A program made the translations under genes and the position numbers. DNA of 64,000 nt, from NCBI GenBank assembly GCA_020051695.1, contig JAGVQM010000041.1:1-64000 (forward strand). Direction: 5' to 3'. Positions 36,236 through 44,887 of the stretch are shown in pieces. A model generated the notes under the pieces. It made no database searches and was not told where the DNA came from. It saw nothing but the letters and a program-made list of their open reading frames with translations. Origin of the DNA: Candidatus Zixiibacteriota bacterium. Lineage in GTDB: Bacteria > Zixibacteria > MSB-5A5 > WJJR01 > JAJRUJ01. Positions within the stretch are counted from its first letter, which is position 1. Every line of letters begins with the position of its first letter.

Positions 36236-38380
36236 TTACTGCATCAGCAACCGCACCGCCTCCTCGGCCGCCTGCAGCAGCGGTTCGGTCGAGATCGGTC
36301 CGCCCACTGCGTTTTTCATCCAGAGATCGGGTGTGACCGAACCCATCTTGCACATGCGTTCCATCTCCGAGGCGAGGTTGCTTTGCTTCATGTGCTGTTC
36401 GACCTGGAAGGCGATGATATGTCCCAGCGGATAGCTCGGCAGATACAATGCGTATTCGATCATATGCGAATATATCGCGAGGATCTCGCAGTCCCGTATC
36501 CCGAACACCGGCGCGTAATATTCATTCCAGACATCTTTGGCGATTTGAATCACTGCGCCTTTCAAATCCGGCACTGTTGCTTGTGGATGGTCATACATCC
36601 AGCGCCAGACCCGCATATCCACCAGCGACACTCCGGCAATTTCATACGTGGACCAGAAATCGTCCAGCGCGGACAGGTGTTCGGCCGACTGGTCATCCGG
36701 TTGCAGCCCCAATAGCTGCAAATCGCGGGCCTGAAAAACGAAAGCGAAGCCCTCGGTAAATGCCGTGTTGGGCACACCGCGCAGCAGCGTGTGATCGACC
36801 CTGTTTAACGACAACACCTGCTCGACATTATGCCCCAACTCGTGCATGGCGATATTATACCCTTTATAATCCATGCCGGTTTTGCCGACACGTGTCCGCA
36901 GCCGCGCCTTGTCCTCCTTGCGCCCTGGGGCGGCCGCATGCCCGGCGCCGCGCGACGGGTCGATGGCAATATGTGACACCAGAAATTCCGTCGTCCGGCT
37001 GTCGAACCCCAGCGTAAGCAAAATATTCGGCAGATCATTCTGAAAGGCCTCGACAGTGGGGTACTTTTCCCGGACCACCCGGTCGCGTTCATCCTCGGAG
37101 ATCGCGCTCCGGGCTTTGAACCCGTCATACCAGATATCAAACGGTCGCAGTTCGCGTCCCAGCCGGTCTTGGACCATCCGCCCGATCTTGGCCGCCGTAG
37201 TCGAGCTCAGGACCGAGATGAACAGCCGTTCGACTTCCTCTTCGGGGATCTCGCTGTCGCGCTGGAACCGCCGGTCCATCACGGTCGGCATCGCCGGGTA
37301 GTAGGGATCGACGTCGCGCGCGGCAAGATACATGTTCAGCAGATGTTCGTAGCGTGTATCCGGTTCCCGGGCATTATCGACTTTGTCTCCCGGCCGGCCG
37401 GTCTGCGTCCAGTCGGCGGGCGCTTCGCCGTCGTTGACCGGGGAGAAGGTCACTTCGTTGGTCGATACCTGCCAGTCCACCGCCGGATTGTTGATCACCG
37501 CGGCCGGGATTTCCTGGTTGATGATCCTGCGCATGACGTCGTAAATCATTTCCTGCCGCGCCAGGCCGTCGGGTTCGGAGCACTGCGCTTTCAATTCGTC
37601 CCGCAGATTCCAGTGCGTAATCAGCTTTAACCCTGCGGGAAACAGCCGTCGGCTGTCCGGGGTCAGCAGGTGATGCATATGAATATTATACTGGCTGATA
37701 TAGGTGCTTGCCGCTGTATGGACCTCGTTGCTTTTCTGCGCTATTTCCGGCGGAATCCGCGCGTCAAATCCCTCGACCAGCCGGGCTTGCGCCCACTGCT
37801 CACGAGACCACTCCGGTCCGTACTCCAACCGCTCATCCAGGGTGAAGCGCGGGTAATTCAACAGCCCGATGAAGGCAATCCTGGTCTTGAACATATCTTC
37901 GGACAAATGAGCATACGGTGAATAACGGGCGAAGGCATAGTCGATGGGCAGGATCGGCCCGGTCTCGACGCTCAGATGCCAGTCGAGGTCCCGGCCCATT
38001 TCACTCAGGTGGCCGTACACACTGGCAAACGCCTCTTCATATCGTCCGGCGGTCAGCAGCCGGGTCTCCGGATCGGCGATATAGTTGTCTCGGCAGAACG
38101 CCACGAAGTCGTCCGGCGTGCCGTCCTCCCCGCGCCAGAATTCAGCCACCTGCCGCACACAGCGTTCCATGCGCGCCTGTTCGGCATTGCCGTGGTTTTC
38201 CACCAGTTCATTGACCACGGCCTTGATGTGGGCATCACCGATAAATTGACTTTGTGCCATGCTCGTCCCCTGCACAACAATTGCACTAATTGAAAGGAAA
38301 ATCAGCCACAACATTTGCGGCAGCGCAATTCTGGATCTCACGCGCTGCCGACTTCCAGTGTCGTTACCTTGAAGAAACAT
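36236..38380 (-). CDS. Exported HEXXH zinc metallopeptidase (M3-like gluzincin)
   Basis: About 714 residues from ATG 38380 behind AAAGGGG. Signal peptide: PQMLWLIFLSISAIVVQGTSMAQ. Mostly helical, with the zinc site MHELGHNVEQVL (HELGH near residue 512) and a Glu in NTAFTEGFAFVFQ about 26 residues later, the gluzincin arrangement of oligopeptidase-like M2/M3 enzymes. The C-terminal YPLGHIIAFQVEQHM resembles the M3 substrate-side helix containing conserved Tyr/His. It probably cuts oligopeptides in the periplasm or outside. It follows the C69 dipeptidase gene by 74 bp on the same strand, so both may be one peptide-scavenging operon, ended by the hairpin at 36119-36151. Confidence 0.8.
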   Translation of the reverse strand: MFLQGNDTGSRQRVRSRIALPQMLWLIFLSISAIVVQGTSMAQSQFIGDAHIKAVVNELVENHGNAEQARMERCVRQVAEFWRGEDGTPDDFVAFCRDNYIADPETRLLTAGRYEEAFASVYGHLSEMGRDLDWHLSVETGPILPIDYAFARYSPYAHLSEDMFKTRIAFIGLLNYPRFTLDERLEYGPEWSREQWAQARLVEGFDARIPPEIAQKSNEVHTAASTYISQYNIHMHHLLTPDSRRLFPAGLKLITHWNLRDELKAQCSEPDGLARQEMIYDVMRRIINQEIPAAVINNPAVDWQVSTNEVTFSPVNDGEAPADWTQTGRPGDKVDNAREPDTRYEHLLNMYLAARDVDPYYPAMPTVMDRRFQRDSEIPEEEVERLFISVLSSTTAAKIGRMVQDRLGRELRPFDIWYDGFKARSAISEDERDRVVREKYPTVEAFQNDLPNILLTLGFDSRTTEFLVSHIAIDPSRGAGHAAAPGRKEDKARLRTRVGKTGMDYKGYNIAMHELGHNVEQVLSLNRVDHTLLRGVPNTAFTEGFAFVFQARDLQLLGLQPDDQSAEHLSALDDFWSTYEIAGVSLVDMRVWRWMYDHPQATVPDLKGAVIQIAKDVWNEYYAPVFGIRDCEILAIYSHMIEYALYLPSYPLGHIIAFQVEQHMKQSNLASEMERMCKMGSVTPDLWMKNAVGGPISTEPLLQAAEEAVRLLMQ

Positions 38381-38454
38381 CGAATTCCCCTTTATCATCA
38401 TGCGGCCTGCTTTGACTTTGGTGTTCACGTCGCCGGCAAACCGCGGATTATTGC

Positions 38455-40107
38455 CTAATGCGCATATTCCGCATCCAGCGTATCACTCTCCCATTGGGGC
38501 AGTTTAAACTGTTCCGGCCGGCGGGTGATCACCTCGCGCAGCCACGACTCCGGATACCCTGATGGTTGCGGCCGGCCGTTCTCATCTTTGATAAACCCGT
38601 CGTTATATTTGCAAATCAGAAACTCGCCCAATTCTTTCCAGCGCCTGACCGCATCTTCAGCATGGACTACTGAATAATCGGTCAGATATTCAGTCAATTG
38701 TTCCGGATTGGATGCGGCCAGTTCCACTGCCGTTTTTTCCACAGTTGGCTGCAGCGCCAGAAAGCGCCCCTCAAGTTCCTGTTGGACTTTCTGGATGTCT
38801 TCTTTCATGTAGGAGTATTTCAAATTGGCGAAATTGGCGACGAAGTTGAACACCCACCACGCCGATTCCCAGGAAAACTCGCCAAGCCTGCCCACGGTGA
38901 ACGACTTCGGCAGGGAATTGATCCCACAGTACAAGGGCACGTAACAGGAAAAATATGTATCGTCCACGCCATACCAGTACACGCCGCCGACCGGATCAGG
39001 CAGCCACGACCGCGATTGCGAAATGAACGAATATCCCGTCTGCTGTGTGGAGATCGGCCGTTCCCAGGTGTATTTCACGCTGTCGACCAGCCAGTCCATC
39101 GGCCGCCAGCGGTTGGGCGTGCCGTACGGCCCGGCATCGACGCCCTGGGTCATGTCGTACGGCGTGCCTTCATAATGATCGCGCATGATGCTGATCACAT
39201 CAGGCAGCGAGAGTTTTTTGTCGGGCTTGATCCACAGGGGATAGGGTTCCGTGCCTTCGATCCCCCGATGATAATCCGTGGGCAACTCCCGGGAGGGCGC
39301 TGCGCGGCGGAACATGCTCCACACCCGCGTGGCCGAGTATCGCAGGTTCTCCGGTGTCGGTGGGCAATAGGCGTCGCAAAAGCGAAAGGGCTTGCCGGAA
39401 TCGGGATTATAATATCCCTTTTCAATCGCAAAATCGATGATGTTTGGTGAATACAGGCAATTTTCCGGATCGTCGAGTGGAAATTCTCCGATCCGCGCTT
39501 TATTGGCGTGTGCGCTGATATAACCGTCCGGCACCCGCAAGGCGACCCAGATGGCGCCCCGGCCGCCCTCGCCGGGCCCGATCATTTCCATGTACCACAC
39601 TTCCTGCGGATCGGCGATGGAAAACGATTCCCCCGTGCTGCGATATCCGTAATCGTCCACGAGCTGCGTCATTTCCTGTATGGCATCCCGGGCGGTTTTT
39701 GCACGTTGCAGGGCCAGTTGCATCAAATCCCAATAGTGGAGCAGCCCGTCCGGGTTTTCCAGTTCCTCGCGACCGCCGAAAGTGGTTTCGCCGATGGCCA
39801 ACTGGTGTTCGTTCATCAGATCCACGACGGCATAGGTATGGGCGACTTGGGCGACCCGGCCCCGCACTTCGCCGCTCCAGTTCGTGATAGCCAATGAATC
39901 GCCGGGTGCGTAATCGGCTGCGGGAAGATACTCCAGCTGCGGGACGAATTCACCGTCACAGGTATAGGTGATCATCGTCGACCCGTCAGCGGACGCGCCT
40001 CTGGTTACGAGGAAATTGCTGCAGGCCTGGGTCATTGTGCCGGCCAACCAGATAATACAACATGTCGTGCTTGCCGCCAGCCACACTCGCCATCTCACAA
40101 ACGCCAT
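38455..40107 (-). CDS. Secreted C69-family (U34) dipeptidase, Ntn hydrolase
   Basis: A 550-residue precursor. Start ATG 40107 has a textbook AAAGGAGGG site. Signal-like hydrophobic stretch to MTQA, then CSNFLVTRGASADGS: Cys29 would become the N-terminal nucleophile after cleavage, the hallmark of C69 dipeptidases. Further family blocks: VDLMNEHQLAIGETTFGGRE, GESFSIADPQEVWYMEMIG, and the VGGVYWYGVDDTYFSCYVPLY block late in the domain. Hydrolyses dipeptides released by the neighbouring peptidases. First gene of a probable two-gene operon. Confidence 0.92.
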   Translation of the reverse strand: MAFVRWRVWLAASTTCCIIWLAGTMTQACSNFLVTRGASADGSTMITYTCDGEFVPQLEYLPAADYAPGDSLAITNWSGEVRGRVAQVAHTYAVVDLMNEHQLAIGETTFGGREELENPDGLLHYWDLMQLALQRAKTARDAIQEMTQLVDDYGYRSTGESFSIADPQEVWYMEMIGPGEGGRGAIWVALRVPDGYISAHANKARIGEFPLDDPENCLYSPNIIDFAIEKGYYNPDSGKPFRFCDAYCPPTPENLRYSATRVWSMFRRAAPSRELPTDYHRGIEGTEPYPLWIKPDKKLSLPDVISIMRDHYEGTPYDMTQGVDAGPYGTPNRWRPMDWLVDSVKYTWERPISTQQTGYSFISQSRSWLPDPVGGVYWYGVDDTYFSCYVPLYCGINSLPKSFTVGRLGEFSWESAWWVFNFVANFANLKYSYMKEDIQKVQQELEGRFLALQPTVEKTAVELAASNPEQLTEYLTDYSVVHAEDAVRRWKELGEFLICKYNDGFIKDENGRPQPSGYPESWLREVITRRPEQFKLPQWESDTLDAEYAH

Positions 40108-40310
40108 CGTTCCCTCCTTTGAGCATACCTGTGGGCCAAGGTAATACATACGGAGGCATACAGTAAATACCTCCGCAGCGGAATTTGTCCGGTTTTCAGC
40201 GGAAGTCGCGGATTCCCCGGCGGCGGCCGTAGCGCCTCAGTCGCCCGTGAGGTATCGGCCGGAGATTGTTTGTGTTATGCGGCTATCATGGCCGCCGCGG
40301 GCAACGTAAT

Positions 40311-40326
40311 TACTATTAAAATAGTA
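40311..40326. promoter_or_regulatory. Inverted repeat upstream of the cupredoxin gene (possible operator)
   Basis: TACTATT (40311-40317) and AATAGTA (40320-40326) form a perfect 7-bp inverted repeat with a 2-bp centre, 81 bp before the cupredoxin start. This is the only notable element in the roughly 300-bp divergent gap 40108-40406, besides general A+T richness at 40310-40350. Confidence 0.35.
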
Positions 40327-40406
40327 TTGTTTTGTGAAAAAGGCGATATTCGGCAGATGACCAAAAGACACACCTGATTTTATCACCTGCACGAGGGGAG
40401 GAAGTG

Positions 40407-40856
40407 ATGCACCGCAAAACATGGGGCTTAGCCCTGATTTTAACCGTCTGCTGCGCCGTCGGCGCCCAGTCGGCAACGCACCTGGTCACCTTGTCCGGGA
40501 CCAGCTTCACCCCGGACAGCATTCTCATCCAGCCGGGAGATGTCGTTCGCTGGGAGGTGGTCAGCGGCGTTCATACGACCACCAGTGGGATCGGTTCGGC
40601 GGCGGCAAATGCGGGGGCCCGCTGGGATGTTCCACTTTCCGGAACCGGTGCCAGTTATGAACACACCTTTCCCAATGCGGGCGTGTTTCCCTATTTCTGC
40701 AGACCTCATGAAATGTTCGGCATGACCGGGGAAATTGTCGTAGCCGGCCGGGCATCGGCCATGTCCACGGCGGCTCAAGCCGGAATGGTCGTTTTGCTTT
40801 TGGTGCTCGGGGCCGTGTATATAAATAAGCGGCAAAACTCCCATCAGCCGGTGTAA
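40407..40856 (+). CDS. Membrane-anchored cupredoxin (plastocyanin/azurin-like)
   Basis: A 149-residue exported copper protein. Signal peptide ends near GAQSA; SGTSFTPDSILIQPGDVVRWEVVSGVHTTTSG supplies one His ligand; FPYFCRPHEMFGMTG supplies Cys, His and Met ligands in the CXXHXXXXM type 1 copper pattern. A C-terminal hydrophobic segment (AGMVVLLLVLGAVYI) then anchors it facing the periplasm. Start ATG 40407 behind GAGGGGAGGAAG. Probable one-electron carrier; no oxidase is next to it. A clean terminator follows at 40870. Confidence 0.85.
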   Translation: MHRKTWGLALILTVCCAVGAQSATHLVTLSGTSFTPDSILIQPGDVVRWEVVSGVHTTTSGIGSAAANAGARWDVPLSGTGASYEHTFPNAGVFPYFCRPHEMFGMTGEIVVAGRASAMSTAAQAGMVVLLLVLGAVYINKRQNSHQPV

Positions 40857-40869
40857 GGCGTGAATTGCC

Positions 40870-40910
40870 AACCGGGGACTGTTCGACCAATCCCCGGTTG
40901 CGTTTGATTT
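40870..40910 (+). terminator. Terminator after cupredoxin gene (possibly bidirectional)
   Basis: AACCGGGGA (40870-40878) and TCCCCGGTT (40891-40899) form a perfect 9-bp stem with a 12-nt loop, followed by a T-rich stretch (GCGTTTGATTTTC). The convergent GlpX-like gene ends at 40928. Confidence 0.65.
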
Positions 40911-40927
40911 TCATCAGTTGCGGTGAT

Positions 40928-42598
40928 CTACGTCGCGTAAAACCACTCGGGCGCACAATGCTGGACAATATCCACGATCTCGCGGTCGATTTCCTGTAAC
41001 GCCCCGCGTTCGATCAAAGACTCCAGCGATCGATGCAGTAGCACCATTTTCTCGCGCACCGGAATCAATGCCGGGTAATATTCGTTGTTGAAAAATATCC
41101 GCAAGCGCCGGCGCAGTGCGCTGTCTTCCAGCATCGTGGTGATCACCTGTTCCAAACCGCGCCCGGTCAATCCTTCCAGCCGCACTTTCGGCGAGGCCAG
41201 CAGGTTCGTGGTTTGCCCCACGCTCGTTAGGCAACGGAAACTCAGGCGCCACAATTCCACGATGCCCAGGGAATTGATGACGAGGGTGTCGGTGGTGATG
41301 AGGTTCTTGTCCGGGTTCGCGTTGGCCGCCCGCATGTCGGGAAAATGGTAATTATCGGTGATCGCCCCGAAAGCGCTGATGCCTCCGGCGAACGGATTAT
41401 CAATGATGTCCTCGATGGTGAAGAACGGCTTTTGCTCGAAGCGCGCATCCTGGATGAGCATGAACTCTTCTTCAGTGTAGTGAAACCGGTCTTTCCACAT
41501 TTGTTCCGGGGAAAGTTCCTTATTGGTCAGCGTCGATTGTGATGCCAGCATGCCCATGGCCTGGCCGCCACGCCAGACCAGCGGCAAAACACCGACTGCC
41601 CACTCCGCCGAGCCGCCGATCTCGCCGATCATCGAATGCAGACCCCGGCCGTTGGGATACTCCAGGCCATCCAGCCCCAAGACGATGCCGGGGAAGAGGT
41701 CGCCGTCTTTGTCGGTCGGCGTATAGACCCCTGACCGGTTCAGGATGTCCATTGCCGGATTATGCCGTGGGCGATCGAGGAAAAAAGCCGTCAGTTCGGA
41801 GAGGTCTTTCATCCCATACGAGTCGGCGATAATCCGGGCTGCTTCCAGCAGGTCGGTCTCCCGGGGATAGAACTCCGGGAAATGACGTCCGCTCATCCAG
41901 CGCTGGACATAAATGTCCGGCAGATGCCGCTTGGTGTACGACTCGGTTACGAACAGGGAGGTCAAGCTCGAATGCAGGCCCTTGATCGATTTGGTTGTTC
42001 CGTCGATGACGTCGTTACCCATCGTCAGCATCGTCACTGACGGGGGCAAAGACAAGCCGTATTGCCTGCGGTGATCTTCCTTGCCAAATAGTGCGCCGAC
42101 CGCAATGGTCGGGTTGCCGCCCGCCTCGTATCCCGGCTTGACCCGGACACCCTCGGTGATTGCCGATTGAATGACCACTTCCTCTCCGGGGGGGAGAGTC
42201 TCGGTGGTATTTTGCAGGACCTCGGCCATGATCTGCGCGGCCGTGCGGTCGTTGGCCCGTTTGAGGCCGTCGGCCCGTTCCTTGCGCTCAGGCTCCGGAA
42301 ACGCGTGGATACTGCCGCGTCCGTGAAGCGCGACCGCCGCCGCGGGCAGGGCCGCGGCCAGGATCACCGCCTCACGCAGTCTGCGGTTGCGCAGGACGCC
42401 GAGGTTTGACCGTCCATTGGACCGCCCGTCAATCGTATACACGTGCCCTTCGGCCAGAGATATTCGATAACCGTCAAGGACCGTCCCGTGCCGATGATTG
42501 AAGTCCGTGATGTCGTCCGGACCCATGCGTCGTTCTGCCCGGGAGCCGCGATAGACTGCCCGCTCATCGGAAATCGAAAACCGGATTGGATTTGCCAT
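40928..42598 (-). CDS. Enlarged, divergent class II fructose-1,6-bisphosphatase (GlpX) homologue
   Basis: A 556-residue protein against the usual 320-340. GlpX blocks in order: HGRGSIHAFPEPERKERADG (family GRGDKNAAD), NDVIDGTTKSIKGLHSSLTSLFV at 195-217 (family DPIDGTTLTAKG), IYVQRWMSG (family YMEKIAVG), AFFLDRPRHNPAMDILNRSGVYTPTDKDGDLFPG at 271-304, and IGEIGGSAEW at 324-333 (family GIGGAPEG). The GEGE metal motif is absent (VVIQSAITEG) and the Asp of GRGD is Ser. About 90 extra N-terminal and 130 extra C-terminal residues are unique. Third gene after two roadblock-like genes. It may act on another phosphate substrate or be non-catalytic. Confidence 0.7.
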   Translation of the reverse strand: MANPIRFSISDERAVYRGSRAERRMGPDDITDFNHRHGTVLDGYRISLAEGHVYTIDGRSNGRSNLGVLRNRRLREAVILAAALPAAAVALHGRGSIHAFPEPERKERADGLKRANDRTAAQIMAEVLQNTTETLPPGEEVVIQSAITEGVRVKPGYEAGGNPTIAVGALFGKEDHRRQYGLSLPPSVTMLTMGNDVIDGTTKSIKGLHSSLTSLFVTESYTKRHLPDIYVQRWMSGRHFPEFYPRETDLLEAARIIADSYGMKDLSELTAFFLDRPRHNPAMDILNRSGVYTPTDKDGDLFPGIVLGLDGLEYPNGRGLHSMIGEIGGSAEWAVGVLPLVWRGGQAMGMLASQSTLTNKELSPEQMWKDRFHYTEEEFMLIQDARFEQKPFFTIEDIIDNPFAGGISAFGAITDNYHFPDMRAANANPDKNLITTDTLVINSLGIVELWRLSFRCLTSVGQTTNLLASPKVRLEGLTGRGLEQVITTMLEDSALRRRLRIFFNNEYYPALIPVREKMVLLHRSLESLIERGALQEIDREIVDIVQHCAPEWFYAT

Positions 42599-42817
42599 GC
42601 CGCTCTACCTCTGGTTCGGTCCCGTACTGCGCCGTCCGCCGCCGCATTCATCCCAGTTTTGCGGCCGGATCTCTCAACCGGGCAAGGTAGATTCGCGGTG
42701 ACGTCCGGGCAACGACATTTTAACCGTCGTCCCGCACCCAATCAGACCGGGTCGGACCATGGGAGATGTCCGAATGCACAAAACGGCGGTTTGCCATGAT
42801 TGGGGGAGACCGCGGAG

Positions 42818-43588
42818 TTAACGGTGGGTTTTGACTTTGCCGGGGCGGTATGATTTCAAATGCTGCAAAAAGCAGGACCCTTCCAGATGATCATGATGGC
42901 GGGAAATAATTGCCTGCAATGCTTCCCGGCCCACCGGCTGCAGATTACCCAGTTTTTCCAGGAGCAACTCGGTGACTTTGGCCAGGGCCCGCCCGGCCTC
43001 GGATTCGCGCGGCCGCAAGCCGCCCTTGCGGATCGCCCAGTGACCGTTGGGGTCAACCGAAAACTGGGTTAAAACATCCGGTGCATGGGGTGTTGCTTTG
43101 CGCGCCTCCCACCAGCAATGGGTGACCCGCGCCCGGCCTGTTTCGGCGATCAGCCGGTCCGATAATTCGTTGAGTACGGCCAAAATCGCTTGCAGCGGCG
43201 CACCATCTGCCGCCGGCTGAGGGGATGTCTCCGGCGTGTTCTCGCCGATAATCGGGGTCATATCCAACATACGCTCCAGCGCCGAAAGCTTGGATTTGAC
43301 CACCATTTCAAAGACACGCTGGTCGACTTCGGGTTGAGTAGTCACCAGCAACAGGAACTCATTTTGGCTGAATACATGAATGGTCACCCGCTCGAAGGTC
43401 AGGTTCAGTCGGGAAAACCCGCGCAACCCGCGATATGCCCCGACCAGCATCTCGTATAACTGTTTGAAATGGTCTTCGGAAAATGCTGCGGGGAAAATAT
43501 GTTCGGTGAATCCGTCCCGTTTGCGCAGCACGACCACCCCGGTCACACCACCGACCGCCCGAATATCACGCAGGATCGGTTTAATCAT
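42818..43588 (-). CDS. Roadblock/LC7-like protein
   Basis: A 256-residue protein. N-terminal about 110 residues fit a roadblock fold: VGGVTGVVVLRKRDGFTEHIFPAAFSEDHFKQLYEMLVGAYRG, FERVTIHVFSQNEFLLLVTTQPEVDQRVFEMVVKSKLSALERML. The C half is mixed alpha/beta with no motif I recognise. Roadblock proteins dimerise and partner small GTPases (MglB-type) or stand in scaffold complexes; no GTPase gene is nearby. Start ATG 43588 lies inside the end of the upstream gene (8-bp overlap), so translation is coupled. Confidence 0.6.
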   Translation of the reverse strand: MIKPILRDIRAVGGVTGVVVLRKRDGFTEHIFPAAFSEDHFKQLYEMLVGAYRGLRGFSRLNLTFERVTIHVFSQNEFLLLVTTQPEVDQRVFEMVVKSKLSALERMLDMTPIIGENTPETSPQPAADGAPLQAILAVLNELSDRLIAETGRARVTHCWWEARKATPHAPDVLTQFSVDPNGHWAIRKGGLRPRESEAGRALAKVTELLLEKLGNLQPVGREALQAIISRHHDHLEGSCFLQHLKSYRPGKVKTHR

Positions 43589-44228
43589 GGAGGGCCTCGA
43601 ATAACTCCGGGAATTCGTGCTGAATCCGTTCAATTGAACCGGCCGGTTCGGTCATAATCGCGAAGAGTCTGCCGCGGAGATTGACCAGCACCACGTTGTC
43701 GGCCGAAAACCAGCAGCACCCGTGGCGGAATTCGCCGACGCGAATAATCCCGGCAAATGAAGAAATAAGCGTCCCGAATATCCGGAATTCACGGGATAAA
43801 TCAGTCTGGATATTGCGGAAATCGCGCGAAAAAACGACTGCCCCCGACTGGTCGACCTCATAGACGCCCGTGACATACGGCACCGAACCAAGAACCTCGA
43901 TCATGCTGTCGCGGTAGGACGGTTCCGGGTATGCGCCGGTCGATTCCTCGTCCGACCCCGGCTGTACGTACTCGTGGGCCTGGGTCTTGACCTGTTCCAG
44001 CGATTGCCGGTGCTGATCGGCCAGGTGGGTTTCCAGGGCATTCCGCAGTTCATCTGTGTCGACGCCGCGCTCCCAGAGGTAGTCGATCTTATGGACAATG
44101 CGGCCATCCAGGACTACCGACGTGGTCACTCGCGGGTGGGGCCGTGTGGCATACTCAGTTTGAACCTGGAATGTCTTCCCAGCATGTCTATGGCTGGAAA
44201 GACGCCCCGGCGGAATGAAATCAGCCAT
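43581..44228 (-). CDS. Roadblock/LC7-like protein with N-terminal extension
   Basis: A 215-residue protein, first in the minus-strand trio. Residues about 5-85 are a beta-hairpin-rich and charged segment (FQVQTEYATRPHPRVTTSVVLDGRIVHK). From residue 110 a roadblock-like half follows: VPYVTGVYEVDQSGAVVFSRDF, SREFRIFGTLISSFAGIIRVGEF, CCWFSADNVVLVNLRGRLFAIMTEPAGSIERIQHEF. The paralogous second halves suggest that the two proteins form a heterodimer. Function unknown; possible regulators of the GlpX-like protein made from the same transcript. Confidence 0.55.
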   Translation of the reverse strand: MADFIPPGRLSSHRHAGKTFQVQTEYATRPHPRVTTSVVLDGRIVHKIDYLWERGVDTDELRNALETHLADQHRQSLEQVKTQAHEYVQPGSDEESTGAYPEPSYRDSMIEVLGSVPYVTGVYEVDQSGAVVFSRDFRNIQTDLSREFRIFGTLISSFAGIIRVGEFRHGCCWFSADNVVLVNLRGRLFAIMTEPAGSIERIQHEFPELFEALHD

Positions 44229-44887
44229 GATACCTTCCCGCAGATGACATATATCCGCAAACGGGATCCCGTCGGTTTGTGCCGGCGGGCATTCTCCTCA
44301 CTATTGATATCGAACAATTTTCGATAAAGGTTTATCTGCGTGTGGCATAGACCATGCCCCCGTCGCGGGCGCTAATCTTTATCTTGAATTAAGCGGTTGG
44401 TGTAATATTAGTTACAGTAATTTTCGAAAGAACAGTTTGAACCAGTCAATGGTCCCATTTATGAATTCCTGTCCGCGGGGTTTATTTGCGTTAATCTATT
44501 ATGAGTCAATATGATAATATTAAAAATCCGGCGTCGGACTAATACGCCGAATAATCCTCGAAAATCGCCGAATCTGACGCTAACCTGTTGTAGAAAAAGT
44601 CTTACCGGGAATGGGGCCGATATCGGCAACAAAATGGGGAAAAAGAAATGATTAATCTTATGCGTTTGCAGTCGTATATTAAGATGGTGGTGCACAACAT
44701 ATTGATATTTATTTTTTTATCATCACAATATTTTGATTGACAACGTTTTTATCACGTCGCTTTTTCACGCCGGTTCTGCACCTTTCCTGAAACGGGGGGA
44801 GAGGGAAACGGCAACGCAAGAGGGGGCAGGCGGTCCAGCCGAAGCGGTCGGCTTGATGACCGGGCAACGTGCGATGAGGAGGATACT
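44229..44887. other. 659-bp A+T-rich divergent intergenic region upstream of nrdJ
   Basis: No credible gene. Contents: a perfect inverted repeat TATCGAA/TTCGATA (44308-44314 and 44320-44326), a TTGACA at 44737-44742 without a good -10 at the right distance, and just before nrdJ a G-rich leader with hairpin AGCCGA/TCGGCT (44837-44853). A B12 riboswitch would be attractive here, but its conserved core is not visible, and no clear pair of NrdR boxes is seen. Confidence 0.6.

Noticed and set aside
44740-44887. Cobalamin riboswitch upstream of nrdJ
   Set aside because: The G-rich leader and hairpin were tempting, but the conserved B12-box core (GCCACTG-like) and the usual GGGAA..GGTG arrangement are not there.
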